The notes: a model not told the origin generated them from the letters alone. A stretch of 35,199 nt of DNA from Clostridium sp. (GCA_031292145.1 JARLHR010000139.1:1-35199); one strand, 5' to 3'. Positions 15,750 through 24,972 are shown, numbered from the stretch's first letter. Made by a program: numbers and translations.

Positions 15750-18632
15750 CTAAACTTTAACCCTGCATTTACTTAACTCTATCGCCAATGCATCAATCTG
15801 TTCCTGATTTAAAAGAGATAATGGTCCAAAAATAGGATTAGCTGTAAGTGGTTTATTTAGTGATAAATCAAGTAATTCAGGAATATTTTGAAAACCATCT
15901 AATTGAGAACCTATATATTTACGAAGAATTGCTATTCCTTCTTCATTTTCTAGTACATCTTTTAGAGAACTCTTTATATTTAAGTAAGGATAATAATCTC
16001 GAGTTGGCTTATAAGATATTTCAAGTCTGCCAGCCTCTACTTTTAATATTATGTTTCCATCCTTTTCTTCCATATTAAGAGGTTCATCGCCTTCGATAAC
16101 TATATCAGCAAGATTAGCATCTGGAAGGATTATTTCAGCCTCACAGTTAAATGGCACTTCAAAATTATATTTCACTTTTTCATCCTCCATCAATTCCCAA
16201 CTACTCACATAAGTTCCTGATGCTGATTTATAGTGAATACAAGCATTCTTCAAGTATGCAAATGGCTGCGGTTTAATAAGAGCTTTCTTAAATCCTGGTC
16301 CATCAAAAACTGGATTTAAGCCACAGATATCTCTTGCAATCCATTCCACTACAGAACCATATGCATAATGATTCATACTATTCATACCAGTACTGCTGAC
16401 AGATCCATCTGGATTTACTGAATTCCAGCGTTCCCAAATTGTAGTTGCTCCCATATTGACACTATATAACCAACTTGGGAAATCATCATTAATTAATAAT
16501 TTATAAGCAAAGTCATTTGCTCCTACACTGGAAAGTACTCTACATATGTATGGTGTCCCTACAAATCCAGTATCTAAATGTGTTCCTTTATCTACTAATT
16601 TTGTCTTTAAGGCTTCTGCTACTCGAGTGCGATGTTCTCGTGGAAGCAGATCCATAAATAAAGCTAATACATGTGCTGTCTGCGTATCTACACAAATCTT
16701 TCCGTTTGGAGTAATGTATTCATTACAAAATGCTGCTTTTATTTCTTCCTGAAGCTTTCTGTAATATGCAGCATCTACTTTCTTTCCAATGGCTTCTGCA
16801 GCATCACCAGTTAATTTCACTGAATAATAATAGTATGCAGTCGCAACATAATATTGATCTGTTCCTCCATTAAAAATGTCGCTTTTATCAGGGTTATCAA
16901 GCGCTAGCCAGTCTGCTATATGATTTCCTGTCTGCCAAAGACGCTTTCCGCCATCAGCCTCATCTTCTCTAATAATATAATCTACCCAGTCCTTCATAGC
17001 ATCATAATGCTTTTCAAGCATAGATTTATCTCCAAAATATAGGTAAGTAGTCCATGGAAGAATAGTTGCTACATCTCCCCAAGCACTTGAACCATGTCCT
17101 GTTCCTACTTCTCTCTGATTTCTCACGCGTGGTATAATTACAGGTACTGATCCATTAATTAATTTTTGTTCTTCTCTAAGCTCTTTCATATATTTATTAT
17201 AAAAGGCTGCTGTATTAGCAAAAAAGCTTGCTGTTCCTGAGAAAACCTGAGTATCGCCAGTCCATCCCATACGTTCGTCTCTTTGTGGACAATCTGTAGG
17301 AATATCAACAAAATTACCTTTTTGACCCCATTTTGCATTTAAAATCAGGCGGTTAACTCTTTCATCAGAAGTCTTAATTTCTCCTAACTCGTCCATATGA
17401 GAATGAATAGCGTATGCAGTAAAATCTTCCGGATTTACTTCCATACCTTCCACCTTTATATAACGGAAACCATAATAGGTAAAGTGAGGTCTTACATGAG
17501 CTGGTTTCCCATTAGATATATATTCATATTCTGCTTTTGCACTTCTTAAATTATCTCGATAAAAACATCCCTTTTGAAGAAGTTCTCCGTATTGTATTAG
17601 AACTCTATCATCTTTTGGAATATTGATATCAAATTCTACCCAGCCTGCCATGTTCTGTCCAAAATCTAGAACCATTTCGCCTTTTGAAGTAATTATTTTT
17701 TTTGGCTTAAAAGATTCATGCTTAATAATAGGAGGACTTAAACGCTCTTCCATAGATCCAAGCTTTAATTCTGCTGGCTTTACACCTGCCCAGCTATCAT
17801 CCTCACAAGTTTCCTTTGACCAGTCTGCTATTTCATTATTTGCATTATAATGCTCTCCATCATAAATTCCACTTTTAGAAACTGGTCCCGCGTAGGATTT
17901 CCAACTTTCATCAGTAGCAATTACAACTTGACTTCCGTCCTCTTTAGTTATAACAATTTCACATAAGAGCGCCATTCTGTCTCCATAAGTGTTTTCCAAT
18001 CCTCCAAGACCAAAACGTCCAGAAAACCATCCTTTACCGAGCATTGCACCAATAACATTCTTTCCATCCTTTAAATATTTTGTAACATCAAAAGTCTGAT
18101 ACTGCATCCAACAGTCATAAACAGAATAACCTGGAAGAAGATATTCTTCTGAAATTTTCTCTCCGTTAATTTCCATCTCATAAATTCCAGCCGCAGAAGC
18201 ATAAACTCTAGCAGATTTAATGTTTCCGTCAACCTCAAAAGATTTTCTCATATAAGGATGAGCATCTTTATCTAAATCTGGTGTAATCCAAATACCTTTC
18301 CATGGCTGACTAAGCTTTCCAGTTTCAAATGTTGCCGTCTCACTTTCGGCAACTTCTCCATTATCTCCTGTAACTTTAACCTTCCAATAATAACAAGTGC
18401 ATGGTTCAAGTTCTATACCAGGTCTAAAAGATCGGCTATCTGCGTCTTTACACTCACCACTGTCATATATAAAAGAATTATTATCAAATTTATTATCTTT
18501 ACTTATAATAACTCGTGCACTTTCTTGTTTTTTTGCATTAGTATCTTCCACAACCCATGAAAGACTTAAATCACTTATATTGCAACCAAGAGGATTTTTA
18601 AAATGATTAGCTCTCAATCTAACTATTTTCAT
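15750..18632 (-). CDS. Alpha-L-rhamnosidase, GH78, cytoplasmic
   Basis: Releases terminal alpha-L-rhamnose from glycosides by inversion. From the ATG at 18630-18632 it is 960 residues, with the usual GH78 order: N-terminal beta domains (WKGIWITPD, YEMEINGEKI, GMLGKGWFSGRFG-like), middle beta domain (DFGQNMAGWVEF), the (alpha/alpha)6 catalytic domain with the acidic motif TDCPQRDERMGWTGD at about 446-460, and the GATTIWERWNS motif near residue 740. A C-terminal beta domain follows, with an extra ~80-residue tail. GGAAGG 6 nt before the ATG favours this start over one 22 codons upstream. No signal peptide is seen, so it acts on imported substrate. It supplies rhamnose to RhaA. The natural aglycone is unknown. 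Confidence 0.92.
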   Translation of the reverse strand: MKIVRLRANHFKNPLGCNISDLSLSWVVEDTNAKKQESARVIISKDNKFDNNSFIYDSGECKDADSRSFRPGIELEPCTCYYWKVKVTGDNGEVAESETATFETGKLSQPWKGIWITPDLDKDAHPYMRKSFEVDGNIKSARVYASAAGIYEMEINGEKISEEYLLPGYSVYDCWMQYQTFDVTKYLKDGKNVIGAMLGKGWFSGRFGLGGLENTYGDRMALLCEIVITKEDGSQVVIATDESWKSYAGPVSKSGIYDGEHYNANNEIADWSKETCEDDSWAGVKPAELKLGSMEERLSPPIIKHESFKPKKIITSKGEMVLDFGQNMAGWVEFDINIPKDDRVLIQYGELLQKGCFYRDNLRSAKAEYEYISNGKPAHVRPHFTYYGFRYIKVEGMEVNPEDFTAYAIHSHMDELGEIKTSDERVNRLILNAKWGQKGNFVDIPTDCPQRDERMGWTGDTQVFSGTASFFANTAAFYNKYMKELREEQKLINGSVPVIIPRVRNQREVGTGHGSSAWGDVATILPWTTYLYFGDKSMLEKHYDAMKDWVDYIIREDEADGGKRLWQTGNHIADWLALDNPDKSDIFNGGTDQYYVATAYYYYSVKLTGDAAEAIGKKVDAAYYRKLQEEIKAAFCNEYITPNGKICVDTQTAHVLALFMDLLPREHRTRVAEALKTKLVDKGTHLDTGFVGTPYICRVLSSVGANDFAYKLLINDDFPSWLYSVNMGATTIWERWNSVNPDGSVSSTGMNSMNHYAYGSVVEWIARDICGLNPVFDGPGFKKALIKPQPFAYLKNACIHYKSASGTYVSSWELMEDEKVKYNFEVPFNCEAEIILPDANLADIVIEGDEPLNMEEKDGNIILKVEAGRLEISYKPTRDYYPYLNIKSSLKDVLENEEGIAILRKYIGSQLDGFQNIPELLDLSLNKPLTANPIFGPLSLLNQEQIDALAIELSKCRVKV

Positions 18633-18770
18633 AATTAACCTTCCATTTCTATTTTTAAATATAATTTGTATATGCTGCTTTAACTTATTAATTTTCAATA
18701 AACAGTATTCCAGATAACTCGGATGTTAAAATATAAATTATATACAGTTTTAAAATAATAGATAACCATT

Positions 18771-18811
18771 ACGTACCTTTTTCATTTAATATCTATTATA
18801 AAAAGGTACGT
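18771..18811. terminator. Hairpin between the symporter and rhamnosidase genes
   Basis: A perfect 12-bp inverted repeat, ACGTACCTTTTT with AAAAAGGTACGT, with a 17-nt loop. It has no T-run after it on the minus strand, so it may be a processing or stability structure rather than a true terminator. The remainder of the gap 18633-18952 holds a possible TATAAT for the rhamnosidase and no gene. Confidence 0.5.
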
Positions 18812-18952
18812 CCATAGTTTACTTCAATTTCTTTATTCAAGCTTTCCAATATTGTTTAAAGTTTTTCTAACCAATTTATTAGTTTTGTTCCAATTTATCC
18901 TCAAGCTCTTTAATACCGTTTTTAATATTTTTTCATTCCACAAAAATATATA

Positions 18953-20326
18953 TTAAGCATTATCTCTTTGTTGTGTTTCTTCTATCATTTGACTAAGTCT
19001 CTTTTCACTTAAATCATAGAATAGCATTAAAACTACTGCCACTATAGCTAATAAAGATCCTGCTACATTATATAAGAATGATATTCCCTTCATTGTGCCT
19101 GCGGATTGAGCAACGTTTGGAATATACCCAAAAGCAACTAATGCAATTCCTGCAATATACCCCGCTACACCTGATGCGCATTTTTGAAGGAATATAAATG
19201 TAGCACTTATTATACCTTCAGAACGTTTACCAAATTTCCAGTGAGCATAGTCAACAGTATCTGGTAACAATCCCCATACTAATGGTACAAACAAACCTGA
19301 TCCAATTGCTGAAAATACTGTTAATGTTAATATGGCATTAACATTTACACCTGCAAAATATTGACTAACATTGGTTACTATTACAATGCTCATTCCTAAA
19401 ATCAAAGCATTCCTTTTACCAATCTTACCAACTACTACTGGTACTAAAAGAATAGTCAAAATTAATGGAAGCATAGAAAGCAATCCTACAATTGGTATTA
19501 AATCTGGTCTTTGAACAGTGTACATTAAATAATACATTTGTGAATTATTTCTAATTGTAAAACCTGACATAAAGAATACAAATGCACCTGATAATAATAA
19601 TAAATATTTATTTTTTATTATAAGTGGAAATGCTTCTTTTAATGTTATTTTTTCATGTTGTTTCTTTATTACAACTCTTTCTCTTACTTTAAAAGACCAA
19701 ATCATAAAAAATACAAATCCAATTACAGCATATGCGCTTACTGTAAGGAAAAATCCTTTAGCTGGATTACCTCCCCCAAGCATTCCAACAAATGGCATTG
19801 TGCCAACTGCTACAATCATCATTCCTGTCATTCCTAAAAATTGAGCAAAATTATTAAGCTTAATTCTTTGAGGCTGGTCTTGTGTAATAGCTGGTAAAAT
19901 TGCCGTGCAAGGTAATGTTGCTACTGTAGTAAATATCATAGTTAATAAATATGTTACATATGCATATATCACTTTAACTGGCTCACTAAAATTTGGCACT
20001 GTGAAACACAAAACAGTTAATACACAAAATGGTAAACAGCCAAACATTACATATGGTCTGAATTTTCCCCATTTACTTTGAGTTCTATCGATAAAATATC
20101 CCATACTGAAATCAACTATCGAATCTAATACCCTCGCAACTAGAAACAAAGTTCCTGCTGTAATTGCACTGATTTTAAATACATCGGTATAAAAGAATAT
20201 TAAATACATATTAACTACTTGAATTAATAAATTAGCAGCAAAGGCGCCTCCTCCAAAAGCCATTTTTTCACCCAAATGTACTTTTACACTATTGTTAAGT
20301 GATGTATTAGTACTTACATTTTCCAT
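18953..20326 (-). CDS. GPH-family (MelB-type) sugar:cation symporter
   Basis: A 457-residue inner-membrane transporter with about 12 transmembrane segments. The N-terminal half has the MelB-type signature (VARVLDSIVDFSMGYFIDRT, then QSKWGKFRPY), with an Asp pair expected to bind the coupling cation. The start is ATG 20324-20326; an in-frame upstream ATG overlaps the ribosome site GGAGGG and is less likely. GPH carriers often import glycosides and oligosaccharides, and the gene lies directly upstream of a cytoplasmic GH78 enzyme, so a rhamnoside substrate is likely. Free rhamnose is an alternative, since no RhaT or ABC rhamnose transporter is in the window. Confidence 0.87.
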   Translation of the reverse strand: MENVSTNTSLNNSVKVHLGEKMAFGGGAFAANLLIQVVNMYLIFFYTDVFKISAITAGTLFLVARVLDSIVDFSMGYFIDRTQSKWGKFRPYVMFGCLPFCVLTVLCFTVPNFSEPVKVIYAYVTYLLTMIFTTVATLPCTAILPAITQDQPQRIKLNNFAQFLGMTGMMIVAVGTMPFVGMLGGGNPAKGFFLTVSAYAVIGFVFFMIWSFKVRERVVIKKQHEKITLKEAFPLIIKNKYLLLLSGAFVFFMSGFTIRNNSQMYYLMYTVQRPDLIPIVGLLSMLPLILTILLVPVVVGKIGKRNALILGMSIVIVTNVSQYFAGVNVNAILTLTVFSAIGSGLFVPLVWGLLPDTVDYAHWKFGKRSEGIISATFIFLQKCASGVAGYIAGIALVAFGYIPNVAQSAGTMKGISFLYNVAGSLLAIVAVVLMLFYDLSEKRLSQMIEETQQRDNA

Positions 20327-20414
20327 TTGTAATCCCTCCATTACATTTTTTAATTTATTGTTATTGAAATAAATACGAACTTGTACTATTCTATTTATGT
20401 GTTATTTTATTTCG

Positions 20415-20531
20415 GCACTCATGTTATAAGCTAAACTGAGTGTCATTTTTTATAATATAATTTCGCTTAATTATTTTTTACTATTAATAATAAATTCAAA
20501 CCTCCTATTTTTGATTTGCAAATCGTTTTCA
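20415..20531 (-). promoter_or_regulatory. Symporter upstream region with cre-like site and leader hairpin
   Basis: GCAAATCGTTTTCA (20518-20531) matches 8 of 10 fixed positions of the CcpA operator consensus. GGCACTCA pairs with TGAGTGTC (about 20414-20444), forming a hairpin that would lie in the symporter leader. -10 choices near 20450-20460 are AT-rich and have no good -35, consistent with an activator-dependent promoter. The rest of this 427-bp divergent gap serves both the symporter and the second AraC gene (possible TTGTTT-17-TAAATT at about 20680-20708). Confidence 0.35.
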
Positions 20532-20753
20532 ACTAGTTGTAGATAATTTATATTTGAAAAGCTCTTCATGTAAACATTTTAACACCTATTATTTCTTTCT
20601 TTAATGACTAATTCAAATATATTGTACAACTAACTCAAATGTATGTATTCGTTTTAAAACTACACAAACTAAAAATAAATTGTTTTTTATTTATTCTTAT
20701 GTTAAATTACTACCATGAATATTATGCAATAATTCTATAGTAAGGGTGATAAT

Positions 20754-21818
20754 ATGAATTCATTTGAACTTGATAATTTTTTGAGAAAACACACTTTTTA
20801 TGAAAAGTTTATTTTAAGCAATATAGATCCTAACAATATAAATTCTTTAAAATCTTTTATTAATAATACTGAATTTGATGAAAATATTATGAGAAAATTC
20901 CCTCTTCCTAATGATCAATCCATTGAAGAGTTTTTTATTGGCTTGAAGGAAAAGAATGCGACTATACTTACTCGAATGGATGATATTGTCTTCGTCTGTC
21001 ATCCAAGATTCGCTAAAACATCTGAACATCATCATAATTACATTGAAATGATTTATGTTTATTCAGGTGAATTTCATCAAACAGTGAACGGAAATAATAT
21101 TGTCATGAAAAAAGGCGAAGTTTGTATATTAGATACAAATGTATTACATTCAATCGAACCAACATCTGAAAACGATATAATAATAAATTGCGTTATGAGT
21201 AAAAAACACCTTGATGATATTTTGTTAAATCGCTTATCTGGAAACGATTTGCTTTCAAGTTTTTTTATTCATGCAATTTATCAAAGCAATGATTATAATG
21301 ATTATATGCTTTTTAAATCTGGAGATTATGAAAAGCTAGCCAAACTAATGGAAGCTGCTCTTTGTGAGTATTTTGATAATTCTCCTTGTTCAGATGAAGT
21401 TATCAATAGTTACATGGTAATAATTTTTTACGAACTTCTTAAAGTGTTTCAAAAACAATCTAATTTTGAAAATTACGATTTACTTAAAAACACAAAAATT
21501 ACAGATATAATTCTCTATATACAAAACAATTGTAAAGATGCAACTTTAGCTTCTGTCGCTGAACACTTTCATTTTCATCCAAATTATTTAAATTCAATAA
21601 TAAAGAAATTTCAAGGCAACAATTTCACATCTGTGCTGCAAGATGCAAAATTAAAAAAGGCCAGCTTTCTTTTGAAGAACTCAAATATTCCAGTTATTGA
21701 GGTTGCTAGAAGCATAGGTTATGAAAATACCAGCTTTTTTTATAAACTATTCAAAGATTATTATGGATGCAATCCTACTGAATATAGAAAAAATCACCAA
21801 TCAAGTCAGAACCACTAG
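20754..21818 (+). CDS. AraC-family regulator, probable rhamnoside regulator 2
   Basis: A 354-residue regulator divergent from the symporter gene. An N-terminal cupin sensor (EHHHNYIEMIYVYSGEFHQTVNG ... MKKGEVCILDTNVLHSIEP) precedes a linker and a C-terminal AraC DNA-binding domain (ATLASVAEHFHFHPNYLNSIIKKFQG; VIEVARSIGYENTSFFYKLFKDYYGCNPTEYRK). AAGGGTGATAAT before the ATG supports the start. Its location suggests it controls the symporter-rhamnosidase unit, while the paralogue at 12176 may control rhaB. A fossil of a closely similar gene's 3' end is present at 13279-13347. Confidence 0.83.
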   Translation: MNSFELDNFLRKHTFYEKFILSNIDPNNINSLKSFINNTEFDENIMRKFPLPNDQSIEEFFIGLKEKNATILTRMDDIVFVCHPRFAKTSEHHHNYIEMIYVYSGEFHQTVNGNNIVMKKGEVCILDTNVLHSIEPTSENDIIINCVMSKKHLDDILLNRLSGNDLLSSFFIHAIYQSNDYNDYMLFKSGDYEKLAKLMEAALCEYFDNSPCSDEVINSYMVIIFYELLKVFQKQSNFENYDLLKNTKITDIILYIQNNCKDATLASVAEHFHFHPNYLNSIIKKFQGNNFTSVLQDAKLKKASFLLKNSNIPVIEVARSIGYENTSFFYKLFKDYYGCNPTEYRKNHQSSQNH

Positions 21819-21895
21819 TAAAACAATTTAATTATATCTATTTTAACGACGATAAAACTCACGTGGTTAAAATTATAGATTTCTAAAAACTAATG

Positions 21896-21931
21896 AAGCT
21901 GAGGTTTTCTAATGCAAGAAAACCTCAGCTT
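21896..21931. terminator. Bidirectional terminator between araC-2 and the MATE gene
   Basis: A perfect 15-bp stem, AAGCTGAGGTTTTCT with AGAAAACCTCAGCTT, around a 6-nt loop, between two convergent genes. An imperfect hairpin beginning TTTTAACGACG (about 21840-21873) precedes it and is related to the one at 13377-13407. Confidence 0.85.
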
Positions 21932-21944
21932 ATATAATTTATTA

Positions 21945-23345
21945 TTACTTATTTACACAACTACATGCGCTTATATCATTCTCATCTTCATAATGCTCTT
22001 TTTCTAAATGTTCATTGTCTATTTTCCTTAAAATAATATAATATGCGCTAATAAGTGGAATACATGCTCCAAGCCATGCTAAAGGATTTGCTAAAGATAC
22101 TCCTAAAAAACCTAATGGTTTTGATAACATTATTGCGGCAAAGGTTCTCATTAATAATTCCATAATACCTGCTACTGTTGGAATAAAACTTTGTCCTAAG
22201 CCTTGAAGAGTGTACCTGTATATAAAAAGTAATGAAAGTAAAAAGTAACACAATCCATTGGAAGTTAAATACAATTGTGATAATGAAATAACTTCTTTTT
22301 GGTCAAATCCAACAAAAATTGCTGTCAAAAAATGTCCTGCGAATGTATTGATAAGCCCAACAATAATGCTAAAGGTTACTGATATGAGAATGCATTTTCT
22401 TACGCCTTGTTTAATTCTTTCAATTTTTTCAGCACCATAATTTTGAGCTGTATAGGTAGCCATTGTAATGCCAAAAGACATCATTGGCTGAATTGCAATA
22501 GTATCAATTTTTTGAGCAGCAGTATATGCAGCTACGGAAGCAGCACCAAGACCATTAAGTGCAAATTGTACTACAATAGCTCCAATTGCAATTATAGATG
22601 CTTGGAATCCCATTGGTAAGGACATCTTTATATGTTCAAAAAAAACACCTTTTGATATTTTTAAATCACTCTTTTTTAATTTAAGTATTGGTAAGTTTCT
22701 TTTTATGTACCACATACATAATAAAGTTGAAACTCCTTGTGCTATAATAGTTGCTAAGGCAGCTCCTTTTACACCCATTTTAAATATTAAAATAAAGCCA
22801 AACTCTAAAACTATATTTAAAATACAAGCTACTACTAAATATACTAATGGTGTTCTACTATCTCCTAAAGCTCGAATAATATTTGAGAAAAAATTAAAAA
22901 ACATTGATGCTATTATTCCAACAAATATAATAAATACAAAATTATAAGCATCATCTATAATTTCCACAGGTGTATTCATTATCTCTAATATAGGCCTAGC
23001 AAAAATTGTACTCATAGTAGTAAGAATTATAGTTACTACCATGCTAATTACAATACCTGCAAGGTAACTTTCTTTAACTGCGTGTTTATCACCTGCACCA
23101 AATTTTTGAGCCGTAATAATTGAAAGACCTGCTGTTAAACCTTGGGCAAATCCTAAAATCAAAAACATTATACTGCCTGTACAGCCAACAGCAGCTAAAG
23201 CATTAATACCTATAGTACGTCCAACAATAAATGTGTCAGCTATATTATAAAATTGCTGAAATATATTTCCTATTAATAATGGAACTGTAAATAGTAATAT
23301 TAATTTTGCTGGATTACCTTCTGTTAAATTTCTAGTGCCAGCCAT
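21945..23345 (-). CDS. MATE-family efflux transporter
   Basis: A 466-residue inner-membrane exporter with about 12 hydrophobic segments and internal two-fold similarity (starts LLFTVPLLIGNIFQQFYNIADTFIVGR; second half FGITMATYTAQNYGAEKIERI). MATE proteins move drugs or metabolites outward using Na+ or H+. The C-terminal tail is cytoplasmic and unusual in ending with a Cys-containing NDISACSCVNK. A GGGGGG-rich ribosome site precedes the ATG. Its promoter overlaps a Fur/PerR-like box, so expression may follow metal or peroxide status. Substrate unknown. Confidence 0.88.
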   Translation of the reverse strand: MAGTRNLTEGNPAKLILLFTVPLLIGNIFQQFYNIADTFIVGRTIGINALAAVGCTGSIMFLILGFAQGLTAGLSIITAQKFGAGDKHAVKESYLAGIVISMVVTIILTTMSTIFARPILEIMNTPVEIIDDAYNFVFIIFVGIIASMFFNFFSNIIRALGDSRTPLVYLVVACILNIVLEFGFILIFKMGVKGAALATIIAQGVSTLLCMWYIKRNLPILKLKKSDLKISKGVFFEHIKMSLPMGFQASIIAIGAIVVQFALNGLGAASVAAYTAAQKIDTIAIQPMMSFGITMATYTAQNYGAEKIERIKQGVRKCILISVTFSIIVGLINTFAGHFLTAIFVGFDQKEVISLSQLYLTSNGLCYFLLSLLFIYRYTLQGLGQSFIPTVAGIMELLMRTFAAIMLSKPLGFLGVSLANPLAWLGACIPLISAYYIILRKIDNEHLEKEHYEDENDISACSCVNK

Positions 23346-23399
23346 TAAACTTCCCCCCTAAAGTCATTTATAAAATTTCACTTATCTCTAGTCACATAA

Positions 23400-23428
23400 A
23401 TCATATGATAGATTATAATCATTATCAA
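23400..23428 (-). promoter_or_regulatory. MATE promoter overlapping a Fur/PerR-like box
   Basis: Minus strand: TTGATA (23423-23428), 17-bp spacer, TATGAT (23400-23405). The -35 and spacer overlap TGATAATGATTATAA (23413-23427), which has one mismatch to the Fur 7-1-7 box and one mismatch to the PerR box. Binding here would block RNA polymerase. Confidence 0.5.
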
Positions 23429-23523
23429 GGTGGATTTTACCAATCTCTCAAATGCTGTATAACACTACAAATTATACTCCATACATTTATAAAATGTTAC
23501 AATTAATTTTTCTATTAGGGAAA

Positions 23524-23544
23524 ATAACTAACCGAAATTAAATA
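23524..23544 (+). repeat. Solo end-like fragment of the structured repeat
   Basis: ATAACTAACCGAAAT (23524-23538) is identical to the sequence at the left edge of the complete repeat (11759-11773), and the following TAAATATATTT resembles the terminal repeat AAAATACATTT. No partner end is seen nearby. It stops just before the arsR -35 box. Confidence 0.4.
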
Positions 23545-23555
23545 TATTTTAAATA

Positions 23556-23605
23556 TTGACAGAAGCATTTATACCAGTTATAATCAATTCGATGATTATC
23601 GAATT
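23556..23605 (+). promoter_or_regulatory. arsR promoter and operator
   Basis: A consensus SigA promoter, TTGACA (23556-23561), 17 bp, TATAAT (23579-23584). Immediately after it lies the perfect palindrome AATTCGATGATTATCGAATT (23586-23605), covering the transcript start. This is the layout of ArsR/SmtB autorepression. Confidence 0.75.
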
Positions 23606-23632
23606 TTAATATTATAAGTTTGGAGTTATAAA

Positions 23633-23929
23633 ATGGATACTAAAGAAGCAGCAAAGATATTTAAGGCATTATCTAATCCCAATAGACTAGAATTATATTT
23701 AAAAATTTCCGAAGCCAATGAATCTAGTTTTGAAGCCAAAGGTGAATGCTTTGTTACAGATATTATCAACTCTTTTAATATTGGTGCTCCCACCATTTCA
23801 CATCATATTAAAGAATTGGTGAATGCCAATTTGATAAGTACAGAAAAAAAAGGTAAATTTTTAATCTGTAAAGTGAATGAGGAGTTAGTTGAAGAAGTTA
23901 GTCAACTGTTATCATTACAACATAAATGA
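23633..23929 (+). CDS. ArsR/SmtB-family transcriptional repressor
   Basis: A 98-residue winged-helix regulator (AAKIFKALSNPNRLELYLKI; ITDIINSFNIGAPTISHHIKELVNANLISTEKKGKF). The classic metal-binding ELCVCDL motif is absent: the equivalent helix reads GECFVTDI with one Cys, and there is one further Cys in the wing (LICKV). The signal may therefore be non-metal, or a metal bound elsewhere. Promoter and operator directly upstream suggest autoregulation. Similar half-sites occur upstream of the EFR1 gene, its likely target. The stop codon lies inside a 14-bp hairpin. Confidence 0.82.
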   Translation: MDTKEAAKIFKALSNPNRLELYLKISEANESSFEAKGECFVTDIINSFNIGAPTISHHIKELVNANLISTEKKGKFLICKVNEELVEEVSQLLSLQHK

Positions 23930-23965
23930 TTCTTAAAATAATTTATAAAGCATTTTAAGAATCAT
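23926..23965 (+). terminator. Hairpin overlapping the arsR stop codon
   Basis: ATGATTCTTAAAAT (23926-23939) pairs perfectly with ATTTTAAGAATCAT (23952-23965). The stem begins at the stop codon itself. There is no long T-run after it, so it may act as an attenuating or 3'-protecting hairpin. Confidence 0.5.
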
Positions 23966-24068
23966 TTAATAGTTATAGTGCTAGCAGATTGGCACTAAGA
24001 AGTCACAAAATATTTCAAAGCACTACTGAGTCTTAATATCGTAACACTATACTAAAAACCCAGTCAAA

Positions 24069-24104
24069 AATTCGATTATTGTCAAAGTGTTAAAATATCG
24101 AATC
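24069..24104 (+). promoter_or_regulatory. Split operator upstream of the EFR1 gene
   Basis: AATTCGAT (24069-24076) and ATCGAATC (24097-24104) are the two half-sites seen in the arsR operator, here inverted and 20 bp apart instead of 4. They probably bind the same repressor. No confident -35/-10 pair was identified in this 270-bp gap. Confidence 0.4.
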
Positions 24105-24201
24105 TTAGAAAATATATTAATTTATTTGGGCTTGCCGAAGTCAAATACAGTTATTGATCTCTAATCCCTTGACTGGTAATCCCCATCAATGGAGGTTTAT
24201 T

Positions 24202-24972
24202 ATGAAAATTTTTTATTTTACTGCTACTGGTAACAGTTTAGATGTTGCTAAAAGATTTGGAGGAGAACTCTACTCGATACCAAAAGTTTTAAAAGGCAAT
24301 AAATTTGATTTTGAAGATGAGAAAATAGGAATAATATTTCCTTGTTATTGCTTTGCTGCTCCCAATATTGTCCGCGAATTTATAGAGAAAGTGACATTAA
24401 AAAGCCCTTATATTTTTGTAATTATGACCTATGGAAATAAGCTTGGAGGCGGTACCAACTGGTTTGCAAAGTTTGCTAAGAAGAATACTATTCATATACA
24501 ATATGCTGATGGTTTGCTAATGATTGATAACTACTTGCCAATCTTTGATATCGAAAAACAGAAACTCAAACAAAAGAATATAGATGAAAATTTCAACCGC
24601 ATGTTAAGCGACATTAATCAAAATAAGCAATATATCAATAGTGGAACATTATTCGTTGATTCAATGGCGAGAAGCTCCATGCATGGTTTATTTAAAATAT
24701 TTCCAAATATTAATTCTGCTAAGAATTTTTCTGTTCAAAATAGTTGCAATAGTTGTGGAACTTGTGCCAAAGTATGTCCTCGCGACAATATTACAATTAA
24801 CAAAAATGCTGACAAGTCTAAACCAACTTACGGAGAAAATTGTGAATTTTGTCTTGCTTGTATAAACCTTTGTCCCCAAAAGGCAATACAATTAAAAAAA
24901 GAAAGTAATCCAAATGCACGATTTAAGAATGAAAATGTAACTTTAAAAGAAATTATTACAGCAAATGATTAA
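24202..24972 (+). CDS. EFR1-family flavodoxin/ferredoxin fusion
   Basis: A 256-residue electron-transfer protein. Residues 1-~150 form a flavodoxin-like domain that begins with the FMN phosphate loop (FYFTATGNSLDVAKRF). The C-terminal third carries two [4Fe-4S] motifs, Cys182/185/188/192 (SCGTCAKVCP) and Cys214/217/220/224 (CEFCLACINLCP). GGAGG at 24191-24195 lies 6 nt before ATG 24202; the frame is open 16 codons further left but MKIFYFTATGN is the family N-terminus. It follows arsR and has ArsR-like half-sites upstream. Redox partners are unknown. Confidence 0.87.
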   Translation: MKIFYFTATGNSLDVAKRFGGELYSIPKVLKGNKFDFEDEKIGIIFPCYCFAAPNIVREFIEKVTLKSPYIFVIMTYGNKLGGGTNWFAKFAKKNTIHIQYADGLLMIDNYLPIFDIEKQKLKQKNIDENFNRMLSDINQNKQYINSGTLFVDSMARSSMHGLFKIFPNINSAKNFSVQNSCNSCGTCAKVCPRDNITINKNADKSKPTYGENCEFCLACINLCPQKAIQLKKESNPNARFKNENVTLKEIITAND

